A stretch of 64,000 nt of DNA. Source: Neurospora intermedia (taxonomy: Eukaryota; Ascomycota; Sordariomycetes; Sordariales; Sordariaceae). The translations under genes and the position numbers were made by a program. Position 1 is the stretch's first letter. Every line of letters begins with the position of its first letter. Shown in pieces: positions 33,301 through 44,400 of this stretch. The notes beneath the pieces were generated by a model that was not told the origin of the DNA, made no database searches, and saw only the letters and a program-made list of their open reading frames with translations. Where the stretch lies: positions 2,170,001-2,234,000 of the forward strand of contig BTPP01000005.1 in assembly GCA_037102815.1 (NCBI GenBank), given 5' to 3'.

Positions 33301-33587
33301 GGAAGGGCTGTCTTGGTGGGCCCGGACCACTGATTAAAAGGCGTCACTTGTTGGAATTGAGGAACTAACAGCGGAGTCGGTTAGTTCCAAAATGCCCAAA
33401 GTGAGGCGCAGGTGAGGAGCAGCTTACTCTCATCTCTAGCACGATCTTTGCGAAGTTGACCAGTGCCTTGGTTGATTTGAGCGGGGATGTAGGTCAACCG
33501 CCCGACGATACCACCAGCATGAGCGCGAGGGCGACTCAAAGCATGCGTGCGGCCGACAGGGCGGATGGGACCATGTCGGTCAGCCAT
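30307..33587 (-). CDS. rrn6: RNA polymerase I core factor subunit Rrn6-like
   Basis: I model 1007 residues from exons 33428-33587, 31426-33364 and 30307-31231. The first intron is GTAAGC/TTAG. The second (31232-31425) has a GTAAGT donor, a GCTAAC branch and an AAAG acceptor. I chose that acceptor because it is the first AG after the branch and restores frame, so this junction is less certain. The N-terminal two-thirds is a beta-propeller-like region with QVPQLAIIDQAGYWSIWD. The C-terminal part is helical and then disordered, with GGRTRVTSHWELGEDP, Ser/Gln-rich stretches and a basic end (KKKQKVKKRMGFR). This order matches fungal Rrn6, which with Rrn7 and Rrn11 recruits Pol I to the rDNA promoter. 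Site of action is the nucleolus. Confidence 0.85.
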
Positions 33588-34222
33588 TCGGAGCTCTCGG
33601 AGTGAGGGTAGCTCGCGATGACGAAGTGCTCGGCGGGATCATTTCTCCCCCGATACCGAATGCTCGGTGTTTGCGACTTTGGTCAGGCAAACAAAAGAAA
33701 AATATTAGAGGTAGAAGCTCAAGTGCGCCGGCGCATTGAGTCCTGACCGTGGTGGTTGGTGAGGGATGTTGGAAGCAAAGAAATGCTGTGGAAGAAGGGA
33801 AGGAAAGAAGAAGAAAATGCGAAACGTCAAACCAGCTTCTCGTTTTATTTTTTTTCGGTCTTTTTTTGCAAGAAACGCAGAGAAAATGCACCGGACGGGT
33901 CCACCGCGAACTTTTTGGTGGGGCCGATTCATCATTGAACGCTCGGCGGAAAAGGTACGTATCTTTGATGAGATGACAGCCAATCAGAAAGTGATGTTGC
34001 TCAGAATCCAATTCCCCAGGAAACCATGCCCGAAATGGAAGGGACGTAAACATGTCAAGAACCTGACCAAAGTTCCCCCCACCTTCAAGAACAGCGACGG
34101 AGCCATCCCTACAACCACGTTGTCCCGAGTCGCGTCGCAAAGCTTTCGATTGTATCATCTACTGTCGGAAAACAAACAGAACCTAGTACAATAGACAGCA
34201 ACTTTAGCGACTAGCATCGAGA
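33588..34222. promoter_or_regulatory. Divergent promoter region of rrn6 and spc25
   Basis: There are 635 bp between divergent start codons. T/A-rich tracts lie near 33845-33868. The overlapping small ORFs on both strands are chance. I see no gene here. Confidence 0.45.
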
Positions 34223-35070
34223 ATGTCACGAAAAAGCGTCATGTCGTCCACATTCGAGCCCTCGCTCTCGACTAGCCGACAGCCCCTCGGACCATCGCTC
34301 GCCGATACCCTACCCAGCATCAACTTTGGTTTCGATGAGTTGCGCGATCGCATGGCCAAGTTCACGGCCAAATTCGACGCTTTTATTGAGCAAGGGCGCA
34401 AGCGCGTGCTGGAGGAGAGGAACCAGTTTAGGATGAACGTGGCAGAGCTTCAGGGTACGTGTCATGCACCTGGCTAGACCAAGAGGGCGCATATTGATAC
34501 TAATTTCTGCTTCCTGTAACAGAGGATCAGCGTATGAAGAAAAAGGACATTGAAATCCTCCAGCTCAAAACCAACACCTACCAACAGACCATGGCCAAGG
34601 AGGCCGCCGAAACACGCGAAATGCAAGCCGCCATCGCTTCGCTCACCGAGCAGCGGGATAAACAAGCCGCGATGCGTGACGCTTTGAAAGAGCAAATTGC
34701 CGCCACACAGAGGGAAATTGACGCGCGTCTAGCAGCGCAAAGGGCGCACGCTGCGCAACTGGAGGCGCAGGCGAGGTACAACGTGCCAGAGCTGGATTTC
34801 TGGGTAACGAACCTGTGCATGCGGATCGAGGGTGCCGGAGCAGAGGACAGGCTCAAGTTTGTCTATACGCACATTGATGAGAGGAACTGGGAGCGAGAGG
34901 CTTGGTTCGAGTTGAGCATGAGTGGAAGGGACTACGACGTGAGGCATTGTAGGCCAAAGCTGGAAAGAGAAAAGGTCGAAAAAGTGCTGGACCGGGTAAA
35001 CGAGACTAGGGAGCTCGTAGTGCTACTTAAGGGCATGAGAGAGTTGTTTGTTGAGGCCATGAAGTCTTGA
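34223..35070 (+). CDS. spc25: Kinetochore protein Spc25 (Ndc80 complex)
   Basis: This is a 259-residue protein from exons 34223-34454 and 34523-35070, with a GTACGT donor and a TAACAG acceptor (68-nt intron). A disordered N-terminus precedes LPSINFGFDELRDRM (about 30-45). A long heptad-repeat coiled coil follows (about 50-165, with KKDIEILQLKTNTYQQTM and TREMQAAIASLTEQRDK). The C-terminal globular RWD-like head starts at YNVPELDFWVTNLCMRIEG, the most recognisable Spc25 segment, and ends FVEAMKS. Spc25 pairs with Spc24 to anchor the Ndc80 complex to the inner kinetochore. Length and domain order are normal for fungi. The mitotic gene mzt1 lies 950 bp downstream on the same strand. Confidence 0.93.
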
Positions 35071-36020
35071 TTTCAGTTCAGCTGGCTTGGATCGAGAGTT
35101 TGGATAGTTGCGGTTAGATACCCCGAATATTGGACGTCCTGGCCTGTAGATGGCGGTGGACTTGGATTATACGATTTCCGGATGTATCTGGTTTCCCGTC
35201 ACTGCTTCTATCATCATGCGAGTGTCGCCTGCTTGCGTAAAGGTAGGTATTGTGAGCTAATTCGTGTGTGCCTTGTTGCTAGTCGCTCGGATGGCATCGC
35301 TTCGTTAGTTCCCTTGGCACCGATAGGCGTGACTTCAACTTGGTGAAAAGTAGGAACGCAAGGGCGCTCGGTTGAGAAAGGTGCCCCTATAGAATGCCGC
35401 TGTAGCAGCTCGTTCTTTCCTAGTCTTGGGTCTTTTGGGGGTAATTGTTAGTGTCACAAAAGCCCGCCAACCAGTTCCCCCCGTCAGCGTCTTCAGGTTC
35501 CGACGCGTCAACCACAAGGGACGGGAATCACCCGGCGAGTCTATCCAGGTCCCAAAAACTTACCCTTTTGAGGAAGTGCACAGACCTCTTTTCTCCTCGA
35601 GACATGTCCCTCAGCCAAACGTGCTTTGCAACCCAGGATGCAGCATTTCACCCAAAAAGCCCCCTTTTGGGCCAGCTGAGTTGCGAAAAGGAGTTTCCCA
35701 GTAATATCTGAGTTGAAGAGATAATAAGGTTGTCGATTTTCTTGGTGGAGAGTACGGAAAGCTGTATGCAATGCTAAGTACTGATGTCTTGGGATACATG
35801 CTGAACTAAATGCTTAGGGTGGAATTTTTGGGACCTGGATAGACTGGCCCGAATCACCACAACACTTCACCTCGCTCACCTCTGTCCCTTTCCAATTCAC
35901 TCTCACTTCAACTTCAACTCGACACATCGCATAGTACTTAACTCCTCAAACGTTGCGCCTCATTCCTGAAGTACAATAATCACGTTTTTTATCCAAGAAA
36001 AGAACATACTATCGTTTGCC
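35071..36020. promoter_or_regulatory. Intergenic region between spc25 and mzt1
   Basis: This 950-bp stretch contains the spc25 3' UTR and the mzt1 promoter and leader. The leader is rich in CT and CAACTT (35870-35960). I see no gene; ORFs near 35426-35711 are chance. Confidence 0.45.
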
Positions 36021-36378
36021 ATGGAGAAGAGCGAAAAACAGGCCGCCGCTCAACAGGCGGTAGACATTCTTCATGAGATTTCCACCATCCTGGTAAGCCA
36101 ACAGTGTCACCCTCCTTGCGACATCGACTGCTAATTATAAACCAGAACTGTCAGCTCGACCGCAGAACGCTTTCCATCTGCATTTCCATGATTGAAAATG
36201 GCGTAAAGCCCGAGGCGCTGGCTGTAAGACTGTCTACATAACCTCAGGTAGCCCGGTCCGTGGGGTAACTAACACACCATGACAGGAAGTGATCCAAAAG
36301 CTTCGCGTGGAATCCCGTGTCATCCAAGCGGACATCGAGGCCGCCGCGGCCACCCCCAGTGCAGCTCGCCGAAAATAG
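36021..36378 (+). CDS. mzt1: Mitotic-spindle organizing protein 1 (MOZART1)
   Basis: This is an 80-residue protein from three exons, 36021-36092, 36146-36223 and 36286-36378, all joined in phase 0. Introns are 53 and 62 nt, with GTAAGC and GTAAGA donors and a TAACTAAC branch in the second. The core reads QQAVDILHEISTIL, LDRRTLSICISMIENGVKPEALA and EVIQKLRVE, which is the MOZART1 three-helix fold that binds the N-termini of GCP proteins and helps recruit and activate the gamma-tubulin ring complex at spindle pole bodies. Length matches the family. The stop TAG (36376-36378) is followed at once, in the same frame, by the ATG of a 270-residue ORF. Confidence 0.95.
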
Positions 36379-37191
36379 ATGATCGGCGGGGAGAGGGTAT
36401 TACTCGGTTCTTCGAAGCGTGAACCGTCAAATGAGGAAGACGACCAAGAGCAGATGGATATCGACTTAACTTCCGACGGCATAAATCAGCGTTATCTGGC
36501 CGCGCCGAACGACAACATCTCGCGGTACCATCTAAATCACATTGTTTACACTCTTCGATGGGTGATTATGGGGTTCAAGGAGCTGAAGACAAGATATCCA
36601 CCATTGTGCCTCTCTGACAGCAAGATGGACCAGATTGCGGCGGACTTGATTCGCCGACTACACATGCTGTTGAGAAGGGAGAAAATCAGCTCCGAAATGA
36701 GTCGTGGTCGCAGGGCATCAAGAAACCTCACAGAAGCCGGGAGAAACGGCGGTTTGCCGTTGGGATTGAGAAGGGCCAGGAGGGCCCAAAGCGCACCGGA
36801 CCGGATAGAGAGGATCAAGTTTTACCAGGAGATGCTGCGATTCGTGAGAGAGGTACCCATGATCTCGAAGTCATTGCAGCCAAGCCCCACGGAAAGTTGG
36901 GACCATGATCGCTTCTTAAAAGACTGGAACCAGCGGGGAGAAGAGGAGGAAACGGATGATGCAATGGAACTCCGCGAAACATACGGAGGGGAGGTGAACC
37001 AAGACTCGCGAGAGGAAGAACAACAAGCACCGGTGGAAACGGAGGTTATTGAAGTTGAAGTCCGCGAAACAGGAGATGGCGAGGAAAACGTCAAAGATGA
37101 TTCGGAACAAGAACAGGCACCGGTGGTGACAACAGAGGTCATTGAAGTACAACCATCCAGTGGAAGCAACAGCTCCGACGACAACGAATGA
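36379..37191 (+). CDS. Unknown acidic protein encoded directly after the mzt1 stop
   Basis: This 270-residue ORF begins with the ATG that immediately follows the mzt1 TAG and stays in the same frame. It has no intron. The N-terminus is acidic (NEEDDQEQMDIDLTSD). Residues about 45-105 look helical and folded (ISRYHLNHIVYTLRWVIMG, SKMDQIAADLIRRLHMLL), then come an Arg-rich segment (GLRRARRAQS) and a second helical patch (RIERIKFYQEMLRFVREV). The last 80 residues are acidic and contain a near-duplicated unit: QAPVETEVIEVEVRETGDGE, then QAPVVTTEVIEVQ. I recognise no family. An open frame this long with folded-looking segments is unlikely by chance. It could be translated by reinitiation or readthrough, from its own internal promoter, or via exon-skipping isoforms of mzt1. 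Confidence 0.6.
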   Translation: MIGGERVLLGSSKREPSNEEDDQEQMDIDLTSDGINQRYLAAPNDNISRYHLNHIVYTLRWVIMGFKELKTRYPPLCLSDSKMDQIAADLIRRLHMLLRREKISSEMSRGRRASRNLTEAGRNGGLPLGLRRARRAQSAPDRIERIKFYQEMLRFVREVPMISKSLQPSPTESWDHDRFLKDWNQRGEEEETDDAMELRETYGGEVNQDSREEEQQAPVETEVIEVEVRETGDGEENVKDDSEQEQAPVVTTEVIEVQPSSGSNSSDDNE

Positions 37192-38681
37192 CTACGCCAG
37201 CAGATGTAATATAAAGGCCAAAAAAAATCAAGAAGCCAGTGGGAAGAATAGAGGCCACAAACATGTCCAACACTAGAAGAAACTCACCTCCGAATTCGAT
37301 TCGAGCGACGGCGAGGCATACCTCTACGACGACCAGGATGGTTCACACGTTCACGAGCATTACCATGATGGAATCCAGATCAATTTAATGTATCAGATCA
37401 GCCATCTGAAGACGTGGAAAATATGGATTCAGCGATTGTTTTCTGTTCGTTCTTCGCATAGTACATAATCGACAATACAAAAGACAGCGCCATACAATCA
37501 AGACAATATGTTTTTTTTTTCTTCCCAACGTTCTTTCAGTGGCAGTTAAATCTGACTCCAACGAACTAGAACATGTCGTCATTGTTCCTTGCAATCTGTG
37601 ACTGTTCAATTGATCCTCTTGCAGTTCACATAAAGGGAATATTTATTTCCTTAGTCTGACCGCCCAACTAACTGCCCAGCTATCTATATCAATTGAGTGT
37701 CTCTAGGGAACTAACAGCAGTGCGAAAGTTGTATTGATATCACGCAGGCAAGCAGGCCTCTCGATCTTAACCAAGCCCCATTGTTTGTAATCTCACAACC
37801 TTTTTGTTTACTCTGTGAGGTGATCAAGAATACTTGTCCCGAGTTTGTTTTTCCATCTTGGCACCCCTACATATGGATGGATCAAGTAGTTCCCGACCAA
37901 AAGGTCCTAAGCACTACACACTGAATATATGTACACTATCAAGCTAAATGCTATTCACTTTCTAATTAATCTTTTTATTTGATCTTTTTCTTCGCATCTG
38001 GCTGCAGAGTCACGAAGGTAGAGAGGATAATGAGCTCATGATTTCGGGATCCTTCCAAAATGGAAGACCCGCTATATACACACATATTCGTGGTGATATC
38101 AAACTGTCTTCGAAAGCCTTTTCCAGATGGAAAACAGTCGATCTACATAGTGTGGGTGGACTATCAACTTCAAGGTTGTAGGCATACTACAAGCTTAAGC
38201 TCGTTGTAGTATTGTTGTATTTGAAAACCCTCGTTTATTTTACATTGGCGTAAACTGACTTCTATATACCAGTTATTTACTGCAGGAGAGAGAAAAAAAA
38301 AAGGAGAAGAAAAAAAAATAGAAAAAAGAAAGAGGAACAGGGAGCCGAGGCTACGGTATGGCTTTGGGAAAGCAATTGATCTCCATATTATAGTTGTTTT
38401 AGTTTCCCCTACCAATCCAGCCGAACCGAACTCCAGTCTCATGCTCATGCCCACTGAAAGTTACCTTTGTACAACGTCTCGAAATATACAGACTGTGAAG
38501 AACACAAAATATACTGTATAAGGTATATCATGAAAGAGATATTCTCTATCCCTGCTTTTTCCTGCTCTTTCCATGCCTCCCTGCTTTCTGCGTTAAATGC
38601 CTCGGTCATCCCTTCATAATCCGTGCTCGAAGACTCTTCATTCCGCCTATCCTTTTGATTTTCCATTCATCATCCAAATTA
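37192..38681. other. Convergent 1.5-kb intergenic region
   Basis: AT-richer DNA lies between the mzt1 unit (+) and the CHY/RING gene (-). A short plus-strand stretch near 37284-37395 reads acidic, coding-like text (SEFDSSDGEAYLYDDQDG) but has no start or splice support. Poly-A/purine tracts occur at 38286-38335. I see no gene. Confidence 0.45.
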
Positions 38682-41413
38682 TCACCTATGACCAATCAAG
38701 TCCAATTCAAACCCTCCATCCCCTATTTCTTCAATGTCATCGTCGTCATCATCATCATCATTCTCGCTCTCTTCTTCCCCACTCTCATCATCCTCATCGT
38801 CCTCATCTATTAGGTCCCTGATAGAGGTGTGCCCATCCTGAGGAACTGGAACTAGCCTTCTTGGCGAGCGTCCCAAGAAACCCAGCACGTCTTCTAGCGT
38901 CACCATGTCCTCTCCCCACCGACTTTCCTCATCGTCATCGGTGTAATCGTCAGAATGGTAATCTGCGCTCGTTGTCACCCCAGGTCCAGCTGCTTCGTTT
39001 ATTGACCTGCCTCTTGTTCTCCTCCTCGTCGTCCTTGTCGTTGTCATTCCGGGGATGGCGCGATCTGGAATCATGGTGTTATTTACCGCGCCGGAAGGAG
39101 CAGATGCTGAGTAACCGCCGAACCCTACCAAGGCGGCGGCGGAAGCGAGGACGGCGGCGGCTGTGGCAGCAGGGGAGGAAGGAGCGAAGGAGGAGGGGCG
39201 AGGGAAGTAGGTAGATGGTGAAGGGGTGGTGGGGAGGTTGGAGGTGGACGGATGTGGTTGGTCGGCGGAGGAAGAGGATGGAGATTGTCGGTTTCGGTTG
39301 GCAAATAGACCTGCTAGGGCTGAGCGCCGTGGTGGTGAGATCGGGTCGGAGTGGAAGATACTTCTGTTTTGTTGTCCGTTTGTGTCGGGATATTGAGGAT
39401 CCAGTCCTCGAGCAGTTGGTAGTCGTCTATCGCCGGCTGTTGCCGCGTTGTCAAGGGCAACTGGCAGCATACTCACACCCTGCGCTCCGTTGTTGGCATC
39501 ACTCGACCCAGTGGTAGTCCTTGGTTCTTCCTCATCCTGGTCGCCATCCGCACCAGGCATGTGGAGCAGCTTATGTTCGACCGTGTTATACGAGTGACAG
39601 ACTGAACACTTCAGTCCCAACCAGTGGTACCTTGTCTGGCTTTTTGCACTGCAGTCGTTGCACGAGATGACGGCCCGGGCATCCTGGTACTCGTCGGGCA
39701 TGGGCTGGGTGGCGATGGCGATGTCAAGATTACGAAACTGGATCTCCATGTTGACGCAGCTCTTGTTGCAGACCGGACATCTGTACGATCTTTCCCGGTG
39801 CGCGCTGAAACAGTGTTTATGGATGGTATGGCCACATTTCATGATCGCAACCGGTCGCGGAGAGTTAAACAGGTAATCGCCGCAGATGGGACAGTCGCAG
39901 TCGGTTGACCGTTCGATACATCGGTGCTCGTCGCGTGTGGAGACGCATGCTGAGCATTTCTGATCACCAACAGCCGTCAGTTCATATTGGGTCAAAGGGG
40001 CCATCCATTTCTTCACACGAGCTTCAAGCGACTCACCTTGCAATGGAAAAAGTCTTTGCCCAAGCCCAACCCAACTCGGCAGAGCCCACAATCGTTGCAA
40101 TGATAGATTGGTTTGTTCCGATCGTCGTTCCACAATTTGCAAATATTACAGTAGTAAGAGGCCGCTGACTGGTTACAACCAACACAAGTCTGCGAGGCCT
40201 TTTGGGTTCGACCGCACAACATGCACAACATGTGACGTGTTTCCCGCCGCGGCAAGGTGTGATCTTCCACCTCATCGTGACAGAGCCGACACGTATACCA
40301 CCGATCACAGGCGGCGCATTGCAGCTTCACATTGCGCCGGTAGTGTTTGCAACCGAGTCTGAGAACAGGCTGACCGTTCTCGTCCAGATCCTCTGTTTCT
40401 TCCTCGGGTTGTATCCCCTGCGCAATCGCGTATGCGAGACTGACATCGAGTTCTCGTACCCCGTATTCGTCGCGTTTCGGGACGGTTTTGGGGGCATAGG
40501 TCGGCTTCAGATCATCCTCTGTAACGTGGATGTTCAGGGTATCCTCGTCACTGAATCCGCTTTCGCCCGCAAGAGGATTCCAGAACTTCAAGGCCGTTTG
40601 CAACGGGCCAAAGGAATCACGATCCCGGTTCGATGATCGATCGCGGCTATGGCTCTGCGCGCTACGAGCGCTCTTGACGCTGTGCACACTACGCACGCTC
40701 CGACCGCTGGGCGATTCTGGGCGCATGCCCACAGTACCATCATGCGCACGTGGAGACTGTTGATAATACTCCTCCGTCATGACCTGATGTATCAGCTGCG
40801 CCTTGAGGGCCTGCGAGATGTCGGCCTGATTTTGAATCGCCTGTATCCTCTTCCTCAATGCGCTCTTGCCGTCATCTTCTGGTAACTCCCCGGTCTGGGA
40901 TCGAGCGTCGGAGTCCACCTGGGAGGTAATACGGGGAAGCGCGAGGAGACCCTGTTGCGCTGCTTGCGCAGTCCATTCTGGCGCCGGCGCAGAGATCGGT
41001 GAAGTTAGCGACGGTCGCGCCGGCGGCGTCGATTCGTATGCCGCTGCGGATGTTGGCGGAACTGGAACTTGTCCTGTGTGCCCTGCTTCTGGAGTGGCAG
41101 TTGCGACATCGGCGGCTTCCCCTAATCTTGAATGCGAACTTGATGCGGCGTTGGTTGGTGTGGTATTTGTTACAACGGCCACCGGCTGCGCTACGGTTCT
41201 GCCAACAATAATCCCATCCAGACTTCTCCTATAGTTCTCGTCCCCGTCCTCGAACACGGATTCAGGCAGCGCGGCCCCATCAGATCTCGTTCTGTGGTGT
41301 TGCGAAGTGGAAGACGGCGTGGATATATCGGGCTCTTCAGCGGCAAACCCGGAGGAAAATCGTCGAACTTGTCGTTGTGCTCCTCGAAGCAAATCAGAGA
41401 CTAAGGTGGCCAT
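38682..41413 (-). CDS. CHY zinc finger/RING E3 ubiquitin ligase (PIRH2/RCHY1 type)
   Basis: This is an 884-residue protein from exons 40037-41413 and 38682-39959; the intron (GTGAGT donor, GATCAG acceptor) is 77 nt and in phase 0. The N-terminal 340 residues are disordered, with Ser/Arg repeats (VRSVHSVKSARSAQS). The CHY finger (about 349-420) starts at LGCKHYRRNVKLQCAACDRW, followed by the CTCHY finger (YYCNICKLWNDD, YHCNDCGLCR, FHCKKCSACV). The C3H2C3 RING (about 482-525) reads CPICGDYLFNSPRPVAIMKC, GHTIHKHCF, YRCPVCNK. A zinc ribbon follows. This is the exact domain order of PIRH2 and its fungal relatives. A 300-residue C-terminal disordered tail ends in long Asp/Glu runs. Substrates are unknown in fungi. 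Confidence 0.93.
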
Positions 41414-44400
41414 AGCAGGTCATGCGGTTGTCGCAAACCTTGTTTCTCCAAGTTCTTCCTTAGGGTCGGCTTTGTCGGACGTAAACGTATAGCGGCAGCG
41501 GGAAGGACCGGGATCGTCGGACAATGTGATGTCGAGAGAAGGAGCAAGGGCGAGCGCGGTGGCGATTACGGAGTAGGCGGAAAGGAAAGAAAGCAAAAAA
41601 AAAAGGCAAAACACCAGGAAGGTATGTGTGTTGAAGAGCTAGAATAAGCCAGTATATACGGAAGACTAAATTATGCTAACAAGCGCAATAATGTCAATTA
41701 ACAAGAGTATGTAAAGGTGTTGTGTGTATCCATGGGGTGGGTATCATCCATCAAAGTTCATGTTTGGGGGAGACAGATGGTGGACGAGGGAAGCGGGAGC
41801 AAGTAGTGAAGAACGAAATGTCGGTCGAGCTGTCGCAGCAGACGGAATGACAAATGACACGATGGCTCGATGGGTGGGTGCAGTGAGACCGAGTGTGGTC
41901 AGTCAGTCGTCGTGTTCCTGCTTGTCTTTTTTTCCTTCCGGACTTCGGGCAGATCATGTCGTCAATTCGCCCGCCATTGTCCTCCGTCCGGTGGAGAATC
42001 GACACGATGGCTCTTGACTTGAGGTTTCCACTCAAACAGCATCTCGCCATCGTTGTCGCCATGCCAAGGGCATGTTCCCCGCCAATGATCGCGGCGCAAC
42101 AGCTTCCCTTGTGACACGGCAGCGGCTTTCCCCTGTCTGGCTGTTAGGTAAGGAACGCCTGCTGTTTTGCGCCTTCACGTGTCCGCCTGCACCTACGCTA
42201 CGCCAATGAAGGCCCTGGTGAGATGTCCGTCTCCCGCATCTGCAACAACACGCGACTTTACTTTCTTACTGCCACCCGACAGCAACAACAGTTCAATCAA
42301 TGCAATTCACCGACCTCACCTGTGTACGCCTGTGCAGTGTGAGAGAGACGAGCGTTGACTTGTTGCGTTGCCCACGTGGCTGATCACTTTGGCAGACATG
42401 AAGATGATCCGTCCGTTTCCTCGGAAGGCCGGCCGTCGAGGGCTGGGGCCTGGCTGGCAAGCTGGTGGGGTGATTAGCGGACCTGACGGACCATAACGGC
42501 CCGGACCTCCCGGAGTGGACGAGTACTGTAGTGTAAAGACCCGGACACGGTCACTGTCGGGCAACTTGTCCGTCTCCGTGACCAGTACGTACGCAGTAAA
42601 TCTGGTAGGGTACATGCCCTGCTGTCAGAGAACTATACGGACAGCGTTGAACCCATTTTCATATTAGGGTCACGACCACGTTAGAACGAAGCATGCTGGC
42701 AGTAGGTTGAAAAGAGAAGACAGGAAACTCTATAAGGACATTTGTTGTCGTTGGTGGAAGAAGAACAGAAAGTGTCAGAACCACGACCACAACTGTGCAT
42801 CTCCCAAACAACCCAGCACGGCCCCAGAATCGGTTACAGCCCAGAAGCGACGGGACCTGAGCTGCAGCTGCCAATGCGGGGCAACCTGTGGGGTTACGAC
42901 GGCAACGGCTCTGATCTGGATGATGTTGTTGCACAAGCAACTGGAGTGCAGACTGCAGACTGCAGATGAAAGGAGCAACTTCCAGCTCGGCACATGTTGT
43001 TAGTGCAGTTGTGTTATGGTAACCGATGGTGACAAGGGACAGAGGAAGCGACCTTGGCTGGCGACCAACTGATTCACAAGGACCCTTGTCTCATTTTGAC
43101 GCCTTACTAACATGCATCTCTAGCCCAAAGGTACCGAGCCATCGCCAAGTAGCCGTGAGTGTGTAGTAGTGTATACAGTGCAGTGCTCGAAAAGGAAACT
43201 CCCGTCCTGGGCATGTTCAGTTCTTAGTGGTGTGTTGCTTCAAGCTCCATGGAGGGGAACTGAGTGAGAGAAATGTGACGGACAATCGATTTCAATTTGG
43301 ATGGGCGATAAAGGGAACGCCCTTCGTAATCTCAATCACCATTCCTCGTTATGCTCTGAAACCCCCTTTGGGACGGGGGCTGTCCCTGGCTGAGCTGGGA
43401 CTTCACACACGTTACCCAAGATACACTTACACTTCTATGTATTACATCCACATGCCTTTACTTGTTGTCGTCCACTTGGCCCCCGCGTTTCCCTTCCGCG
43501 TGACGATTCGGTTGCCCGGACCCAGCTTGCCAGGACCTGAGATGGCCCTGTTATTTAACACATACAATCAGCTCCCCTGTTCCAGCAACAGTTGGACGGA
43601 AAACTACCCTTTTTGAAAGGGTCAGCACAATCCTAAAATAGAAACACCAAATGGGAAAAATTCACTGTCGATTTGTACGTCCCTACCTCTAGGTAGGGTA
43701 TGGAAAGGTGAAACCGGGCAAACTGAAGGGGTCTACCACAGGGCAAAATTGGCTTGGCGTGCCACTTTTGGTCACGGTTGAAAGGAAAGTGGTCTGTGCA
43801 CGTCACCACTATGGTCAGATGTTTGGGGGTTGCTATGTGGAACAGGGGACCGGGCCAACTGGAACTGCTGTCTTGTGGGTGATCCTGCTGGATCATAAAC
43901 TTGACGGGACCGGACTGTGTGTATCCGATGGATGTACGGTAGAACGGTAGTAGTACTACCCCTGACGTCGACTGATACCTACCGTACACTACATGCTGCC
44001 GTCGTTACTGGAGGTTCATCCCATTCATCGAACATTACTATCGATCTAGGGCATTCCTGACGCTGGTTCTAAACAGCAACTCAGGAACCTCGGCGGATGG
44101 ATGCCAGCGAGGGTACGGTAATGGCTTCTCTGGGTATTTAGATAAGGCAAAATTTCACACGCGTCTGTGAAACATTTGTTGCTCCAATCTTGTCATTCTT
44201 GGCTCGCCCCAGTGTCGTCACATCGCTATCCCGCCTAACAGAAATGCAAGTACTTGACATGACGTTTGGCTAAGGTAGGCTGTGCATCTGCAATCCACCC
44301 AACCGTCACCTCTCTGGGCCACGGCAGCTAGTAACAGGGCAGGTTGCCGCACTCCGACAGCAACAGCACCCTGACTTCACCTAGCAACCACTTTTTGCTT

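Noticed and set aside
41420-41614. 64-residue ORF upstream of the CHY/RING gene
   Set aside because: Hydrophobic start but lies in the presumed leader. At most an upstream ORF, without evidence of function.
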